A stretch of DNA of 64,000 bases. It comes from Tateyamaria omphalii (GTDB taxonomy: Bacteria; Pseudomonadota; Alphaproteobacteria; Rhodobacterales; Rhodobacteraceae). The stretch lies in contig NZ_BMWT01000001.1 in the NCBI RefSeq assembly GCF_014651375.1, positions 620,001 through 684,000 on the forward strand, in the 5' to 3' direction. Positions 7,902 to 17,563 of this stretch are shown one piece after another (the first letter of the stretch is position 1; each line of letters begins with the position of its first letter). The notes below the pieces were generated by a model. It searched no databases. It saw nothing but the letters and a program-made list of their open reading frames with translations, and had not been told where the DNA came from. A program made the translations under genes and the position numbers.

Positions 7902-9341
7902 CTATTCGGCCGCCCAACCGGATACGGCTTTGACTTCGAGGAAGTCTTCGATTCCCCATACACCGCCTTCACGTCCATTGCCGGACTGTTTCATGCCACC
8001 AAAGGGAGAGCCCGCAGCCCGTGATGTGCCATTCATTTCGACCATCCCCGAGCGGAGCGCCTTGGCCATCCGATTGAGCCGCGCCCCGTCCTGTGTTTGG
8101 ACATAGTTGGTAAGGCCATAGGGAGTGTCATTGGCGATCTGGATCGCTTCTTCCTCGGTCTCGAAGGGGATGATGGACAGGACAGGTCCAAAAATCTCTT
8201 CACGTGCGATGGTCATCTCGTTGTTCACATCGGCAAAGACAGTCGGACGAACGTAATAGCCTTTGTTGAAGCCTTCGGGCCGGCCCGTGCCGCCAGCAAC
8301 CAGTTTGGCTCCTTCATCAATGCCCTTCTGAATCAGATCCTGGATCTTAGTCCACTGCACTTCGTTCACGACCGGGCCAATGTGCCGCCCTTCTTCGGAA
8401 GCCGGACCAACTTTGACTTTGTTTGCGACCGCTGCTGCTTCTTCTACGGCAGCGTCATACTTGCCGCGCTGGACAAGCATGCGGGACGGAGCATTACACG
8501 ATTGCCCGGTGTTGTTCATCATGTGCAAGACGCCGCGTTTGACCGCCTTTTCGTCGGCATCCTCAAAGATGACGTTCGCCCCTTTGCCACCCAGTTCCAG
8601 ATGCACACGCTTCAACGTTTCAGCTGCATTTTTCGAAATCAGGCGACCCGCGCGGGATGAGCCGGTAAAGCTGACCATGTCTACATCCGGATGCCCTGAT
8701 AGGACTGTGCCCACGCCAGGACCATCGCCGTTCACGAGGTTGAAGACACCGGGGGGGAAGCCCGCTTCGTCCATCATTTCGGCAAAGATCATGGCGTTCA
8801 GCGGGGATTCCTCCGAGGGTTTCAGGACCATGGTGCAGCCCGCAATTGCGGCGGCGCCCACTTTGAGCGTGACCTGGTTCATAGGCCAGTTCCATGGGGT
8901 GATGAGGGCTGCAACACCGACTGGCTCGTAAATGATCCGGTCGCCTGGAGCGTGATCCCCCAAGGGTTTGATAAAGTCGAAGGACTTGGCCGCCCGGATG
9001 AAGTTCTTCAGGTGGTAGGTGCCAGCGCCGACTTGCTGGCTGCGCGACATATCAACGGGGGCGCCCATTTCGGAAGACATGGCCTGCGCCAAGTCTTCGG
9101 CACGCGTTTGGTACACTTCGATAAGCTTTTCGACCAGTGCAATGCGTTCTTCTACAGGGGTTGCCATCCAGCTTGGAAAGGCGGCTTTAGCAGCCGCGAC
9201 GGCCGCTTCCGCGTCTTCTGTGCCGCCAAGCGAAATGACGGCGGTTGGGTCTTCGGTTGATGGGTCGATCACGTTGTGATCAGTTCCGTTCAGCGGTGCC
9301 ACCCATTGGCCGTTGATGTAGAATTCGCGTTTTTCCAGCAT
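7902..9341 (-). CDS. NAD(P)-dependent aldehyde dehydrogenase
   Basis: A protein of 479 residues, the standard length of the aldehyde dehydrogenase superfamily. It oxidises an aldehyde to the acid in the cytoplasm. Visible landmarks are the cofactor-site motif TPWNWPMNQ, SFTGSSRAGR, the general base in HLELGGKGAN (~250) and the nucleophile in NNTGQSCNAPSR (~285). I start at 9341 (MLEKREFYINGQW) because GGGAGAG precedes it; the frame remains open for 18 codons upstream but without a better site. Substrate cannot be told from sequence. It diverges from the peroxiredoxin gene across 125 bases. Confidence 0.9.
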   Translation of the reverse strand: MLEKREFYINGQWVAPLNGTDHNVIDPSTEDPTAVISLGGTEDAEAAVAAAKAAFPSWMATPVEERIALVEKLIEVYQTRAEDLAQAMSSEMGAPVDMSRSQQVGAGTYHLKNFIRAAKSFDFIKPLGDHAPGDRIIYEPVGVAALITPWNWPMNQVTLKVGAAAIAGCTMVLKPSEESPLNAMIFAEMMDEAGFPPGVFNLVNGDGPGVGTVLSGHPDVDMVSFTGSSRAGRLISKNAAETLKRVHLELGGKGANVIFEDADEKAVKRGVLHMMNNTGQSCNAPSRMLVQRGKYDAAVEEAAAVANKVKVGPASEEGRHIGPVVNEVQWTKIQDLIQKGIDEGAKLVAGGTGRPEGFNKGYYVRPTVFADVNNEMTIAREEIFGPVLSIIPFETEEEAIQIANDTPYGLTNYVQTQDGARLNRMAKALRSGMVEMNGTSRAAGSPFGGMKQSGNGREGGVWGIEDFLEVKAVSGWAAE

Positions 9342-9466
9342 TGGTCTCTCCCAGAGGTTTGAGTGGAATGTGGCACTGGCCTGCATTGGCGGCAAGATGG
9401 GGGGATGAAAAGGTGTGCGCGATGACTTAGGTTGCCTTGGCCACTACTATCCCTACGGAGGACGCC

Positions 9467-10117
9467 ATGGGCTTGCGCATTAACGACACGATTCCCGATT
9501 TGAAGGTTGAAACGGATCACGGAACCATCTCCCTGCACGATTGGGTTGGCGATAGCTGGGCCATCCTGTTCTCGCACCCCAAGGATTTCACCCCTGTCTG
9601 CACTACCGAATTCGGCGCCGTTGCCCAGTTGGCAGATGAGTGGGAAAAGCGCGGGACGAAGGTAATCGGTGTGTCCGTGGATGGTGTTGAAGATCACAAG
9701 AAGTGGAAAAGTGATATTGAGCAGGTGTCCGGCGCAACGGCTGGGTTCCCAATCATTGCTGACGTGGGTCTGGAAGTGTCTAAGGCCTTTGATATGCTGC
9801 CTGCAGAGGCCTACTTGCCCGATGGTCGCACGCCTGCGGACAGCGCGACGGTGAGATCTGTTTTCATTATTGGCCCTGACAAGCAATTGAAGCTCTCGAT
9901 GACGTACCCAATGACCGTTGGCCGGAATTTCGCCGAGATATTGCGCGCGTTGGACGGTCTACAGATGTCGTCAAAGGGTGTTGCGACGCCAGCGAACTGG
10001 GTGCCAGGCGAAGATGTGATCATCCCGCCGACCGTTTCGAACGAAGACGCGAAGGCGAAGTTCGGAGAGTTCGAAACCGTGTTGCCCTATCTGCGCAAGA
10101 CCAAGGCACCGGAGTAA
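9467..10117 (+). CDS. 1-Cys peroxiredoxin (Prx6 type)
   Basis: A protein of 216 residues that reduces hydrogen peroxide and organic peroxides. The peroxidatic cysteine is Cys45 in HPKDFTPVCTTEF, and the long C-terminal arm with WVPGEDVIIPP is typical of the Prx6/1-Cys group rather than AhpC. The ATG at 9467 follows ACGGAGGACGCC; a TTG 30 bases upstream is in frame but has no site. It is single, followed by a long imperfect stem. It fits with the photooxidative-stress genes later in the window but is not linked to them. Confidence 0.93.
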   Translation: MGLRINDTIPDLKVETDHGTISLHDWVGDSWAILFSHPKDFTPVCTTEFGAVAQLADEWEKRGTKVIGVSVDGVEDHKKWKSDIEQVSGATAGFPIIADVGLEVSKAFDMLPAEAYLPDGRTPADSATVRSVFIIGPDKQLKLSMTYPMTVGRNFAEILRALDGLQMSSKGVATPANWVPGEDVIIPPTVSNEDAKAKFGEFETVLPYLRKTKAPE

Positions 10118-10124
10118 GAAGAGC

Positions 10125-10170
10125 AGCGCTGTGCAACTGATCAACGAGTTACTTGCGCAGCGCTATTTTA
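10125..10170 (+). terminator. Probable terminator after the peroxiredoxin gene
   Basis: AGCGCTGTGCAA (10125-10136) pairs with TTGCGCAGCGCT (10153-10164) with one mismatch, over a 16-base loop, followed by ATTTTA. Confidence 0.55.
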
Positions 10171-10200
10171 GGCCCCCAAACCACTTGTCCTTCCGCATCT

Positions 10201-10383
10201 TCAGGTAGCAAGGTGTTCGAGCACCTCAATGCAGATCGCGAGATCGTATCTCCGCGGTCCGTGTGTGGGAACTATGTTCCGAAGTGACCCTTCATGCAGA
10301 CGCACAGCCATATCTTCGCGCGCCTGATGTTTGGCGTGAGGCGATATGTGAACGCCGTGAGAATCGATACCTTGGTTGCACAT
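10201..10383 (-). pseudogene. Fragment of a SAM-dependent methyltransferase
   Basis: A 60-codon frame ending YDLAICIEVLEHLAT. The stretch FDL/YDL-x-x-x-x-EVLEHL is the post-II motif of class I methyltransferases. The glycine-rich SAM loop that should lie upstream is absent, and the frame stops directly after the motif where ~80-150 more residues are expected. Its start overlaps the tail of the glycosyltransferase-like remnant in another frame, so the two look joined by a deletion. Non-functional on this reading. Confidence 0.6.
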
Positions 10384-10977
10384 TGAAACAGTCCAGTTTC
10401 AGCACGACGCACAACCCGTGACTTGTCTTTGTCTAGACGGAAATGGCGCCGAAACCTTTCAAACTTGGGCGACTTGAGCAAACCGGGTGCAAAGCTAAGC
10501 GCGAGCGAACAATAGTGAAAAGCAGGATGTGCGGTTTTGTAGCCCCATTTGAGCGACAAGAAATCTTCACGCAGTACTCCTGGTATCCCGCAGTTTGAAA
10601 CCGCACCGGCGAGATCTACGCCGAGCGCTTCTGCGTCTGTCAGCCAATTGGACTTGTCTGGTAGAGGATACTGGGCGTAACCGTTTGACAAACAAGACGA
10701 TCTATCGTCTCCAAAGAATCCACCAGAGACAGCACGCCATCCCGGTACCCACCTGAATCATCCCTGAAATTCTCGCGTTCAATGTATTTTCACGGCACGA
10801 CAGCAACCTTTCGCGGTCATGTTCAGGCAGCGTTAAGTTGGATACAACTGTGGTGCCATAGCGGTTTTCAACAAGATGTTTGAGTGTGAGTATGTGGCTG
10901 ACCTGCAGCCCATCGGTGGTACAGATCACATAAACTGCAGCTTTGATATGGGCGACGTTTTGCGTCCCTGAACAAGT
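10272..10977 (-). pseudogene. Frameshifted rhamnan-synthesis (RgpF)-like polysaccharide gene remnant
   Basis: Consecutive parts of one protein are spread over three frames. Frame A (10977-10702) gives VVSNLTLPEHDRERLLSC. Frame B (10780-10640) gives ERENFRDDSGGYRDGVLSLV then DSLETIDRLV. Frame C (10691-10272) gives YPLPDKSNWLTDAEALGVDL, the stretch AGAVSNCGIPG, and LKSPKFERFRRHF with DKSRVVRRAETGL. The order and spacing fit the RgpF/rhamnan-synthesis family, in which a cell-surface polysaccharide is built. At least two frameshifts and a missing C-terminus make it a pseudogene. The family assignment rests on pattern memory and needs a profile search. Confidence 0.6.
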
Positions 10978-11117
10978 CTAGCGTTTCCGCACCAAAGCGA
11001 CATCGTGGTCAGGGGGCTGGGGGTTCAGAAAAAGTCATATCAATCCATGTGAGAAAGTAAGCGACCGTCGAACCAAACGAATTGGCTCGTGGCAGACCTT
11101 CCATACAGACGACAAAG

Positions 11118-11690
11118 TCATCCTTCAGATTCCGGTTGTCGTGGTAATTTGGGGCTAAAGACACCCTTGGCGAAGCCGATTGCTTTCGCGCGTTTACTTG
11201 CGGAAAGCAGATTAAGAGGCGAAATAAAGTTCAGTAGAACTGTCCAACCCCAAAATACCCGCGGCATCGGCCTTTTGTGTTTGCGCATGGCATATAACGC
11301 CGACTGACCCATGTGAAAGGCTTTGAATGCGACCGTCGACGGAGTGCGTGCGCTGCTACGCCCTTCGGCATGCATGACACAAGCTGCATTTACATGGATG
11401 AGTGGCCCGCAAGCAGCGTTAAGCCGCACACTTAAGTCATCGTTTTCATGATAAAGAAATATCGCTTCATAAAATCCTCCAACTGCATCAAAATTGGTGC
11501 GAGATGCAAAGACCGCTGCGCCATTCAATAGCGGCACTGAGATGTCTGACGAGGGAGGCGCCCGAGTCCAATGCTTTGCCTTTGGTAGAAGGCGAGATCT
11601 CCGTCGAAATGCAGGTCTGTCCTTGCCATCAAGGACCCGTGGCGAAAACGCACCAGTCTCCGGATGTATGCGTCTGTAACCACGGTAGGT
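11118..11690 (-). pseudogene. 5'-truncated GT2-family glycosyltransferase
   Basis: An open frame of ~190 residues bounded upstream by an in-frame TGA at 11691-11693. It holds the acceptor-side half of a family 2 glycosyltransferase (LLNGAAVFASRTNFDAVGGF, then FLYHENDDLSVRLNAACG) and a tail with a hydrophobic segment (VFWGWTVLLNFISPLNLL). The N-terminal nucleotide-sugar domain with its DxD motif is absent, and no start with a binding site is seen. It abuts the pnp terminator. Same orientation as the other two remnants, which suggests one decayed glycan operon. Confidence 0.65.
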
Positions 11691-11696
11691 TCAGAC

Positions 11697-11729
11697 AAAC
11701 AAGAAGGCCTCGGCGTGTCCGCCGAGGCC
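11697..11729 (-). terminator. Intrinsic terminator of pnp
   Basis: GGCCTCGGC (11706-11714) and GCCGAGGCC (11721-11729) form a perfect 9-bp stem with a 6-base loop. Read on the minus strand it is followed by TTCTTGTTTG. It lies 26 bases past the pnp stop codon. Confidence 0.8.
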
Positions 11730-11754
11730 CTGAGCCGGTTCCGAGTAAGCTTGC

Positions 11755-13890
11755 TTACTCTGCTGCTGGCTCTTCTTTTTTGATCTCTTCGCCGGTTTCC
11801 TGATCGACGACTTTCATCGACAGGCGGACCTTTCCACGATCATCGAAGCCCAAGAGCTTGACCTTGACCTCTTGGCCTTCCTTCAGAACGTCAGAAGGAT
11901 GGTTCAGGCGGCGGTTTTCAATCTGGGACACGTGCACAAGTCCGTCGCGCTTGCCGAAGAAGTTCACGAAGGCGCCGAAGTCGACAATCTTCACGACGGT
12001 GCCGGTATAGATGGCACCCTCTTCGGGTTCGGCCACGATCGAGTGGATCATGTCGTAGGCCTTCTTGATCGAGTCGCCATTCGGCGATGCGATCTTGATG
12101 ATGCCGTCGTCGTTGATGTCGACCTTGGCGCCTGACACTTCGACAATCTCGCGGATCACTTTACCGCCGGAACCGATAACCTCACGAATTTTGTCCGTGG
12201 GCACTTGCATCGTTTCGATGCGTGGCGCGTGGACGGAGAATTCGGCAGCGCCGGTGATGGCTTTGCCCATTTCGCCCAGGATATGCATCCGGCCGTCTTT
12301 GGCCTGTGCGAGGGCTTTCTCCATGATCTCGGGCGTGATGCCTGCGATCTTGATGTCCATCTGCAACGACGTGATGCCGTTTTCGGTGCCCGCCACTTTG
12401 AAGTCCATGTCACCAAGGTGATCTTCGTCACCGAGGATGTCGGACAGGATGGCGTAGCTGCCGTCCTCTTCGAGGATCAGGCCCATGGCCACACCTGCGA
12501 CTGCCGATTTCAGCGGCACGCCCGCATCCATCATCGACAGCGAGCCACCGCAGACCGACGCCATCGAGGACGAGCCGTTGGATTCGGTGATTTCCGACAC
12601 CAGACGCACGGTGTAGGGGAAGTCGGTGCTGGCAGGCAGGACCGCTTGCAATGCGCGCCATGCCAGTTTGCCGTGACCGATTTCGCGGCGTCCGGGAGGG
12701 CCCACGCGACCCGCTTCACCCACTGAGTAGGGGGGGAAGTTGTAGTGCAGCAGGAAGTTGGATTTGAAGTTTCCGTGCAGCGCGTCGATGAACTGTTCGT
12801 CATCGCCGGTGCCCAGCGTGGTTACGACCAGCCCTTGCGTCTCACCACGGGTGAAGAGGGCCGAGCCGTGGGTCCGGGGCAGGAGGCCCGTCTGGCAGAC
12901 GATATCTCGGATTTCGTCCGTTTTGCGACCGTCGATGCGGGTGCCGGTTTTGACAACATCACCGCGCAGGATGGACGCTTCGAGCTTCTTCATGGCCGAG
13001 CCGAGGTTGGCGTCTTCCACTTGCTCTTCGGTCAGCGCAGCGACGATCGCTTCGCGTGCAGCGGCGACTGCGCTGGTGCGCTCTTGCTTGTCGCTGATGG
13101 CGAAGGCGGCACGCATTTGCGTTTCGCCTGCGGCTTTGACCGCTTCGTACAGCTCCGAGTAGTCGGGCGCTTGGAAGTCGAACGGTTCTTTGGCCGATTC
13201 TTCGGCCAGCGAAATGATCAGGTCGATCACGGGCTGGATCTGTTCGTGTGCGAAGTTCACCGCGCCCAGCATTTCAGCTTCGCTGAGTTCATAGGCTTCG
13301 GATTCTACCATCATCACGGCGTCTTTGGTGCCGGCGACAACCAGATCGAGGCGCTGCTCGGGGTTCAGGCGCAGGTCCTGCATGTCGTCGACAGTTGGGT
13401 TCAGGATGTATTCGCCATCCTCGAAACCAACACGTGCACCAGCGATGGGGCCCATGAATGGCGCGCCCGAGATGGTCAGGGCGGCGGAGGCCGCAATCAT
13501 TGCGACGATGTCGGGGTCATTGACCAGATCGTGCGACAGCACGGTGCACATCACCAGCACTTCGTTTTTGAAGCCGGGGACAAACAGGGGGCGGATCGGA
13601 CGGTCGATCAGACGGGCGGTCAGGGTTTCTTTCTCGGTAGGCCGGGCCTCACGCTTGAAGAAGCCGCCGGGGATCTTGCCCGCAGCGTAGTATTTTTCCT
13701 GGTAGTGGACGGTCAGGGGAAAGAAGTCCTGGCCGGGCTTGGATTGCTTGGCGAAGGTTACGTTCGCCATGACGCTGGTTTCGCCCAGCGTGGCAATGAC
13801 GGACCCGTCCGCCTGACGGGCGACCTTGCCAGTTTCCAGTGTGAGCGTTTCTTCGCCCCACTGCATGGATTTTTTCGTCTCGTTGAACAT
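11755..13890 (-). CDS. pnp: Polyribonucleotide nucleotidyltransferase (PNPase)
   Basis: A protein of 711 residues, the normal length. PNPase degrades RNA phosphorolytically from the 3' end and is part of the degradosome. Two RNase PH domains flank an all-alpha linker; then come a KH domain ([15 protein letters not shown]) and an S1 domain ([20 protein letters not shown]), with an acidic/lysine tail. The start at 13890 ([12 protein letters not shown]) is preceded by TAGGAAACACTT; the frame is open 60 codons further up but that part is non-homologous. In most proteobacteria pnp directly follows rpsO; here an ASCH gene and an EamA gene lie between them. Confidence 0.97.
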   Translation of the reverse strand: MFNETKKSMQWGEETLTLETGKVARQADGSVIATLGETSVMANVTFAKQSKPGQDFFPLTVHYQEKYYAAGKIPGGFFKREARPTEKETLTARLIDRPIRPLFVPGFKNEVLVMCTVLSHDLVNDPDIVAMIAASAALTISGAPFMGPIAGARVGFEDGEYILNPTVDDMQDLRLNPEQRLDLVVAGTKDAVMMVESEAYELSEAEMLGAVNFAHEQIQPVIDLIISLAEESAKEPFDFQAPDYSELYEAVKAAGETQMRAAFAISDKQERTSAVAAAREAIVAALTEEQVEDANLGSAMKKLEASILRGDVVKTGTRIDGRKTDEIRDIVCQTGLLPRTHGSALFTRGETQGLVVTTLGTGDDEQFIDALHGNFKSNFLLHYNFPPYSVGEAGRVGPPGRREIGHGKLAWRALQAVLPASTDFPYTVRLVSEITESNGSSSMASVCGGSLSMMDAGVPLKSAVAGVAMGLILEEDGSYAILSDILGDEDHLGDMDFKVAGTENGITSLQMDIKIAGITPEIMEKALAQAKDGRMHILGEMGKAITGAAEFSVHAPRIETMQVPTDKIREVIGSGGKVIREIVEVSGAKVDINDDGIIKIASPNGDSIKKAYDMIHSIVAEPEEGAIYTGTVVKIVDFGAFVNFFGKRDGLVHVSQIENRRLNHPSDVLKEGQEVKVKLLGFDDRGKVRLSMKVVDQETGEEIKKEEPAAE

Positions 13891-14060
13891 CAAGTGTTTC
13901 CTAAGTTGGCCGGATGGCCATTTGCGTAGGGGGCGTATTCCCCCTGACCTCGGTATCTTTTTTGTCGGGCGCTGAGGTCCGGGCGCCAGGCTTTCAGATT
14001 TTGCGCGCATACAGCACTTTGGTCGGAAATGAAAGCGTTGCGGTTGCGGCGCATTCGCGC

Positions 14061-14582
14061 TCAGGTCCACGGTTTTTGCGGCGGTTTGGCAAAGGCGATG
14101 GGTGCGTCGGGGAACAGGTCATCAGTCTGACTGTTGGGTGCTGCAGTGCCCCATTTCTGCATCCAGCGCGTGGGCGGGGCTAGGGTGCCGCCCCGGGACC
14201 ATTCGAAGTATCCAAGTGCGCCAGGGGCCGGGATCGGATCGCAGGGTTCGGGGTCTTTCAACGTCAGCCCAGCCGTGCCGCCAAACCATTCGCTGCCGGA
14301 TTCGGTAATGATGCCTGTGACCTCGACCGAGCCGATGATGGCTCCGCGTGGCAGGTCGAGTGGGTGAGGGCATTTGACCCCATGCCTTTCGAGCCGCCAG
14401 TAGAGGTAGCGGAACTCCTCCTCTTTCAGCCCTGCGGCGGCGTGAAGCGCGATGCGCCCCGGTTCCATACGGCCGGCGCGGATTGACCCGAGTGTACGGT
14501 TTTCGATGGGTTTGTGACCCGCAATGATGGCCCAGGCCGATGGCTGTCGTACAGAGAGGGCGATGCTGGGCAGATCGGTCAT
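14061..14582 (-). CDS. ASCH-domain protein
   Basis: A protein of 173 residues. The opening [20 protein letters not shown] with ENRTLGSI is the hallmark of ASCH domains, PUA-like beta-barrels thought to bind RNA or modified nucleotides. [13 protein letters not shown] is the second conserved strand pair. The position between rpsO and pnp is suggestive of RNA metabolism but may be chance. Ribosome binding site is weak. No catalytic role can be assigned. Confidence 0.8.
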   Translation of the reverse strand: MTDLPSIALSVRQPSAWAIIAGHKPIENRTLGSIRAGRMEPGRIALHAAAGLKEEEFRYLYWRLERHGVKCPHPLDLPRGAIIGSVEVTGIITESGSEWFGGTAGLTLKDPEPCDPIPAPGALGYFEWSRGGTLAPPTRWMQKWGTAAPNSQTDDLFPDAPIAFAKPPQKPWT

Positions 14583-14592
14583 GCCCTGGAAT

Positions 14593-15435
14593 TTAGCGCG
14601 CAGGCCGGTTTAACCAAAGTGAACCAAGGCCAGATGCTAAAATGACGACCAGACCGATAAGCGTCAGTGTGTCCGGCCAATCATTGAACAGGATCAGGCC
14701 CACTGCCGTGGCCGAGATGAGCTGGGTATAGATTAGCGGGGCGACGATGCTGGCAGGTGTCGTTCTGCTGACCCAAACCAGCAGGAAATTACCTGCTGCG
14801 GATCCTGCTGCACTGCCTGCGATCAAGAGCATAGCGTGTGATGAAAGAGGCGGGATAGTTGTGGAAAGCCCAAGGGGGGTAAGTAAAATGGCTCCGATGC
14901 TGAGTTGCGAAAACAGCAATAGGCGCGGGCGAACTGATCCGGAAAGCCATCGAGTGGCAACCAGGAAACACCCATAGAAGAGCCCGGCGAGAAGCGCGAA
15001 ACCGATCCCCGGCGTCAGGCCAAAACCCGGCTTGACCACAAGCATTACACCGAAAAAACCCAACGCAAGAAGAAGCGCTCGGGCCACGTTGATGCGTTCA
15101 CCCAGCAGGACTGCTGACAGAATGAAAGATATGATCGGGCCGATGAAAAATGCCCCGAACACGTCGGGCAACGGCGTGGTGCTGAGCGCAGTTAGAATTG
15201 AACAAATGCCGGCGGTGATGAGGGCAGCGCGCAAAATGACCCGGCGATCAAGCAAAACAGTCAGCGCGGACTGTGACAGGCCGCAAAAAGGGGCGAGCGC
15301 AATTGCCGCGCAGGCAAAGCGTGTCCACGCCACGAAGAAAGGATCGAAACCCGAAGCCGTCAATGCCTTGCCTGCCGCGTCGCCAAGGACAATGCAGGTT
15401 GTGGCCACGAAGACCTGAGTGGCGATGATCAGCAA
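14593..15435 (-). CDS. EamA/DMT-superfamily transporter
   Basis: About 280 residues with ten predicted membrane helices in two EamA repeats (the second starts near GIGFALLAGLFYGCFLVATR), so an inner-membrane metabolite exporter or permease of unknown substrate. The start is probably TTG at 15435; the frame extends upstream through hydrophobic codons (AIFVWGLPL) into the rpsO terminator without an ATG, so the N-terminus is uncertain. It begins only 12 bases past the T run of that terminator and ends 10 bases before the ASCH gene. Confidence 0.85.
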   Translation of the reverse strand: MLIIATQVFVATTCIVLGDAAGKALTASGFDPFFVAWTRFACAAIALAPFCGLSQSALTVLLDRRVILRAALITAGICSILTALSTTPLPDVFGAFFIGPIISFILSAVLLGERINVARALLLALGFFGVMLVVKPGFGLTPGIGFALLAGLFYGCFLVATRWLSGSVRPRLLLFSQLSIGAILLTPLGLSTTIPPLSSHAMLLIAGSAAGSAAGNFLLVWVSRTTPASIVAPLIYTQLISATAVGLILFNDWPDTLTLIGLVVILASGLGSLWLNRPAR

Positions 15436-15446
15436 CGGTAGTCCCC

Positions 15447-15476
15447 AAACGAAAATCGCACCCCGTGGGGTGCGAT
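15447..15476 (-). terminator. Intrinsic terminator of rpsO
   Basis: A perfect palindromic stem, ATCGCACCCC with GGGGTGCGAT (15455-15476, loop 2 bases), is followed on the minus strand by TTTCGTTT. It lies 26 bases past rpsO and should largely uncouple rpsO from the downstream EamA-ASCH-pnp genes. Confidence 0.85.
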
Positions 15477-15501
15477 CGAACGTTGTGCCATGGCGCGCAG
15501 C

Positions 15502-15771
15502 TTAGCGGCGCAGGCCCAAACGTTTGATGAGGTCGGTGTAGCGCGCCTCGTCCTTACCTTTCAGGTAGTCAAGCAGCTTGCGGCGCTGGGCAACCATTTT
15601 CAACAGGCCGCGGCGGCCGTGGTTGTCTTTCTTGTGCGTCTTGAAGTGCTCGGTCAGTGTGGCGATGCGCGAGCTGAGTATGGCGACCTGGACTTCGGGC
15701 GAACCGGTGTCGCCGTCCTTGGTGCCGTATTCCTTCATCACGCGTGCTTTGTCTTCAGCAGTGATCGACAT
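15502..15771 (-). CDS. rpsO: 30S ribosomal protein S15
   Basis: A protein of 89 residues with the family's full length. It binds 16S rRNA helices 20-22 and helps assemble the central domain of the small subunit. Signature segments are [20 protein letters not shown] and [20 protein letters not shown]. The start at 15771 follows AAAGGAGATCCCG; a longer open frame upstream is not homologous. The terminator after it separates it from pnp, unlike the usual rpsO-pnp transcript. Confidence 0.97.
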   Translation of the reverse strand: MSITAEDKARVMKEYGTKDGDTGSPEVQVAILSSRIATLTEHFKTHKKDNHGRRGLLKMVAQRRKLLDYLKGKDEARYTDLIKRLGLRR

Positions 15772-15952
15772 CGGGATCTCCTTTTCAGGTTCGAGTGAGA
15801 CGCCGCCGGCCGGGATGTCGTCCAGCACGGGGCCAAAATAGGTCCACAGCTGTTGCTGCAGATGAGCGCATATAGGAGAGATTCGCGGAGTTGGCAACTT
15901 GGATTGGAGGTCCGACAAATCCAGTTGCCAATTGGGTTACGGTACCGGGCAG

Positions 15953-16969
15953 TCAGAGCGGTGCCATGCCCGCGCTTTGCGCCAGGCTGAGAGGCATCAA
16001 TGCTATGTTGTCAATTGAAACCTCGGCCCCATTTAGGACGTGGGCTACTGCAACACCATTCATCATGATCTGAGTGACCGTTGGGTCATGAGATGCAATT
16101 TGCAACGATATCTGAGGATTCTCTTCACTGTCCTCATAAACCAGCAGGATGTTGTCATCTTCGGTGTCGAAGTCAGCAATCATCATTGCCGCGCTCGCCT
16201 CGGAAATCCAGTCGCCCGCTACGACAGTGTCAGCACCTTCGCCCGCCGTAACAACGTCATAAGAACCGGCAATAATAACATCGTCGCCACCGCCGCCGTT
16301 CAGAAAGTCGGGTCCGTCCGCGTCTTCGGTTTCTGCTTCGTCCGCGACGCCGTTCACCAGGTCGTTGCCCCAACCTCCAAACAGGGTATCCTGACCCGCA
16401 CCACCGGTCAGTGTATCGTCGCCCAAGCCGCCATGGATGGCGTCGTCACCGTCTCCACCTGCAAGCTCATCTTCGCCCGTGCCGCCGTGAAGATGATCGT
16501 TACCACCTCCGCCATCCAGCGTATCGTCATCAGTGTGACCGAACACGTCATCTGCGCCCTCACCACCGACAAGCAAATCTGCCCCATAGTCTCCATGTAG
16601 TGTGTCATCGCCGTCGCCGCCGTTGACCGTATCATCGCCTTCTTCGCCATGTAGCGTATCGTCGCCATCCGTACCGGAAAGCGCGTCGTCGTCTTCGGTG
16701 CCAACGGTCAGGATGTCGCCATCTGGTGGGTCTTCAACCGGAGAGGTGTCTTCGACCATGTGCGCAGTGGTTTCATCCACTTGGTTTGACGTTTCATCAT
16801 CCGTTTCGCTGTTTTCGTCGGCTGGCATCATGTCGATCACGCCAACGGCGCCGACCGCCACAAGTCCCATCAATCCAGCAAGCCACAGCATCGGCAAAAT
16901 CCAAGTAATGGGCACAAACACCCAAGTTAAAGCTAGTTCAAACCGCAATTTGAAACCAAACTTATTCAA
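15953..16969 (-). CDS. Membrane-anchored acidic RTX-repeat protein
   Basis: About 338 residues. A hydrophobic segment at ~15-45 (WLAGLMGLVAVGAVGVIDMM) is followed by a very acidic linker, then RTX nonapeptides (GDDTLHGEEGDDTVNGGDGD and so on) from ~95 to 240. It ends in a DFDTEDDNILLVYEDSEEN-type domain common in roseobacter calcium-binding proteins. The membrane helix distinguishes it from the secreted RTX protein at 4006-6048. The start is uncertain: TTG at 16969 has no clear ribosome binding site, and two ATGs lie within or after the helix. Function unknown. Confidence 0.75.
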   Translation of the reverse strand: MNKFGFKLRFELALTWVFVPITWILPMLWLAGLMGLVAVGAVGVIDMMPADENSETDDETSNQVDETTAHMVEDTSPVEDPPDGDILTVGTEDDDALSGTDGDDTLHGEEGDDTVNGGDGDDTLHGDYGADLLVGGEGADDVFGHTDDDTLDGGGGNDHLHGGTGEDELAGGDGDDAIHGGLGDDTLTGGAGQDTLFGGWGNDLVNGVADEAETEDADGPDFLNGGGGDDVIIAGSYDVVTAGEGADTVVAGDWISEASAAMMIADFDTEDDNILLVYEDSEENPQISLQIASHDPTVTQIMMNGVAVAHVLNGAEVSIDNIALMPLSLAQSAGMAPL

Positions 16970-17002
16970 GGAAATGGTTAACGTTTGATGAGGCCGGGTC
17001 TA

Positions 17003-17509
17003 CTATTGCCAGAGTTCTGGCTTCTGGGCGTAGGGCAGATAAAGAGGGTGTTTCGGGTGCCCCGCCTTGGACAGACCCAGGTGATACAGTGGTCGATCAA
17101 CACCGCTCAGAAGCTCGGCAACATGTGCGCCGCGATCCAGATGTGCGCCATGTGTGCCCCATGCGGCAATCACATCATCGGCCCATGTCGCCCGTTCCAG
17201 GATACTTTCGTCATTTGCTTGTCCAACCGGATCCGTTGCCGCCCGCATCGCGCGCGGATCGGTGTCACGCCAAGCGAAGATGTTGGTGACCGAGAAGCTG
17301 CCGTAGCCAAGCGTCCGCGCGCGTCGTTCGCAGCGTTCGACGGTTGGGTCGTTTTGAACCTCGGTCGCCGTGGATGGGTTCAGCATGACAAAATTCACGC
17401 GCCGCCCCGCGTCATCCCAGATGCGTGTCAGGCTGTAGCGATACCGCTCACAATCGGAATAGACGGCGGTCGAGGGCGCATCGCCCTTGGTATGAGTTCG
17501 TACGATCAT
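17003..17509 (-). CDS. DUF1643 protein
   Basis: A protein of 168 residues with the family's core signature VNFVMLNPSTATEVQNDPTV followed by ERCERRARTLGYGSFSVTNI and AWGTHGAHL. DUF1643 proteins are small, widespread in bacteria and phages, and have no established activity. The gene is complete and lies on the minus strand between a membrane-protein gene and the RTX gene, one of the insertions between truB and rpsO. Confidence 0.85.
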   Translation of the reverse strand: MIVRTHTKGDAPSTAVYSDCERYRYSLTRIWDDAGRRVNFVMLNPSTATEVQNDPTVERCERRARTLGYGSFSVTNIFAWRDTDPRAMRAATDPVGQANDESILERATWADDVIAAWGTHGAHLDRGAHVAELLSGVDRPLYHLGLSKAGHPKHPLYLPYAQKPELWQ

Positions 17510-17563
17510 GGGGCGGTTCTGCCAGCCGCAGACCGCCCCATCAATCGATTTGTTCAGGTGTTA

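Noticed and set aside
7809-8106. Short plus-strand frames after the GFA-family gene
   Set aside because: They run over the terminator hairpin and the 3' end of the aldehyde dehydrogenase gene on the other strand.
12745-13929. A 394-codon open frame on the plus strand opposite pnp
   Set aside because: It is the complement of a highly biased GC-rich gene; the peptide is low-complexity, no ribosome binding site or homology is seen, and pnp is certain.
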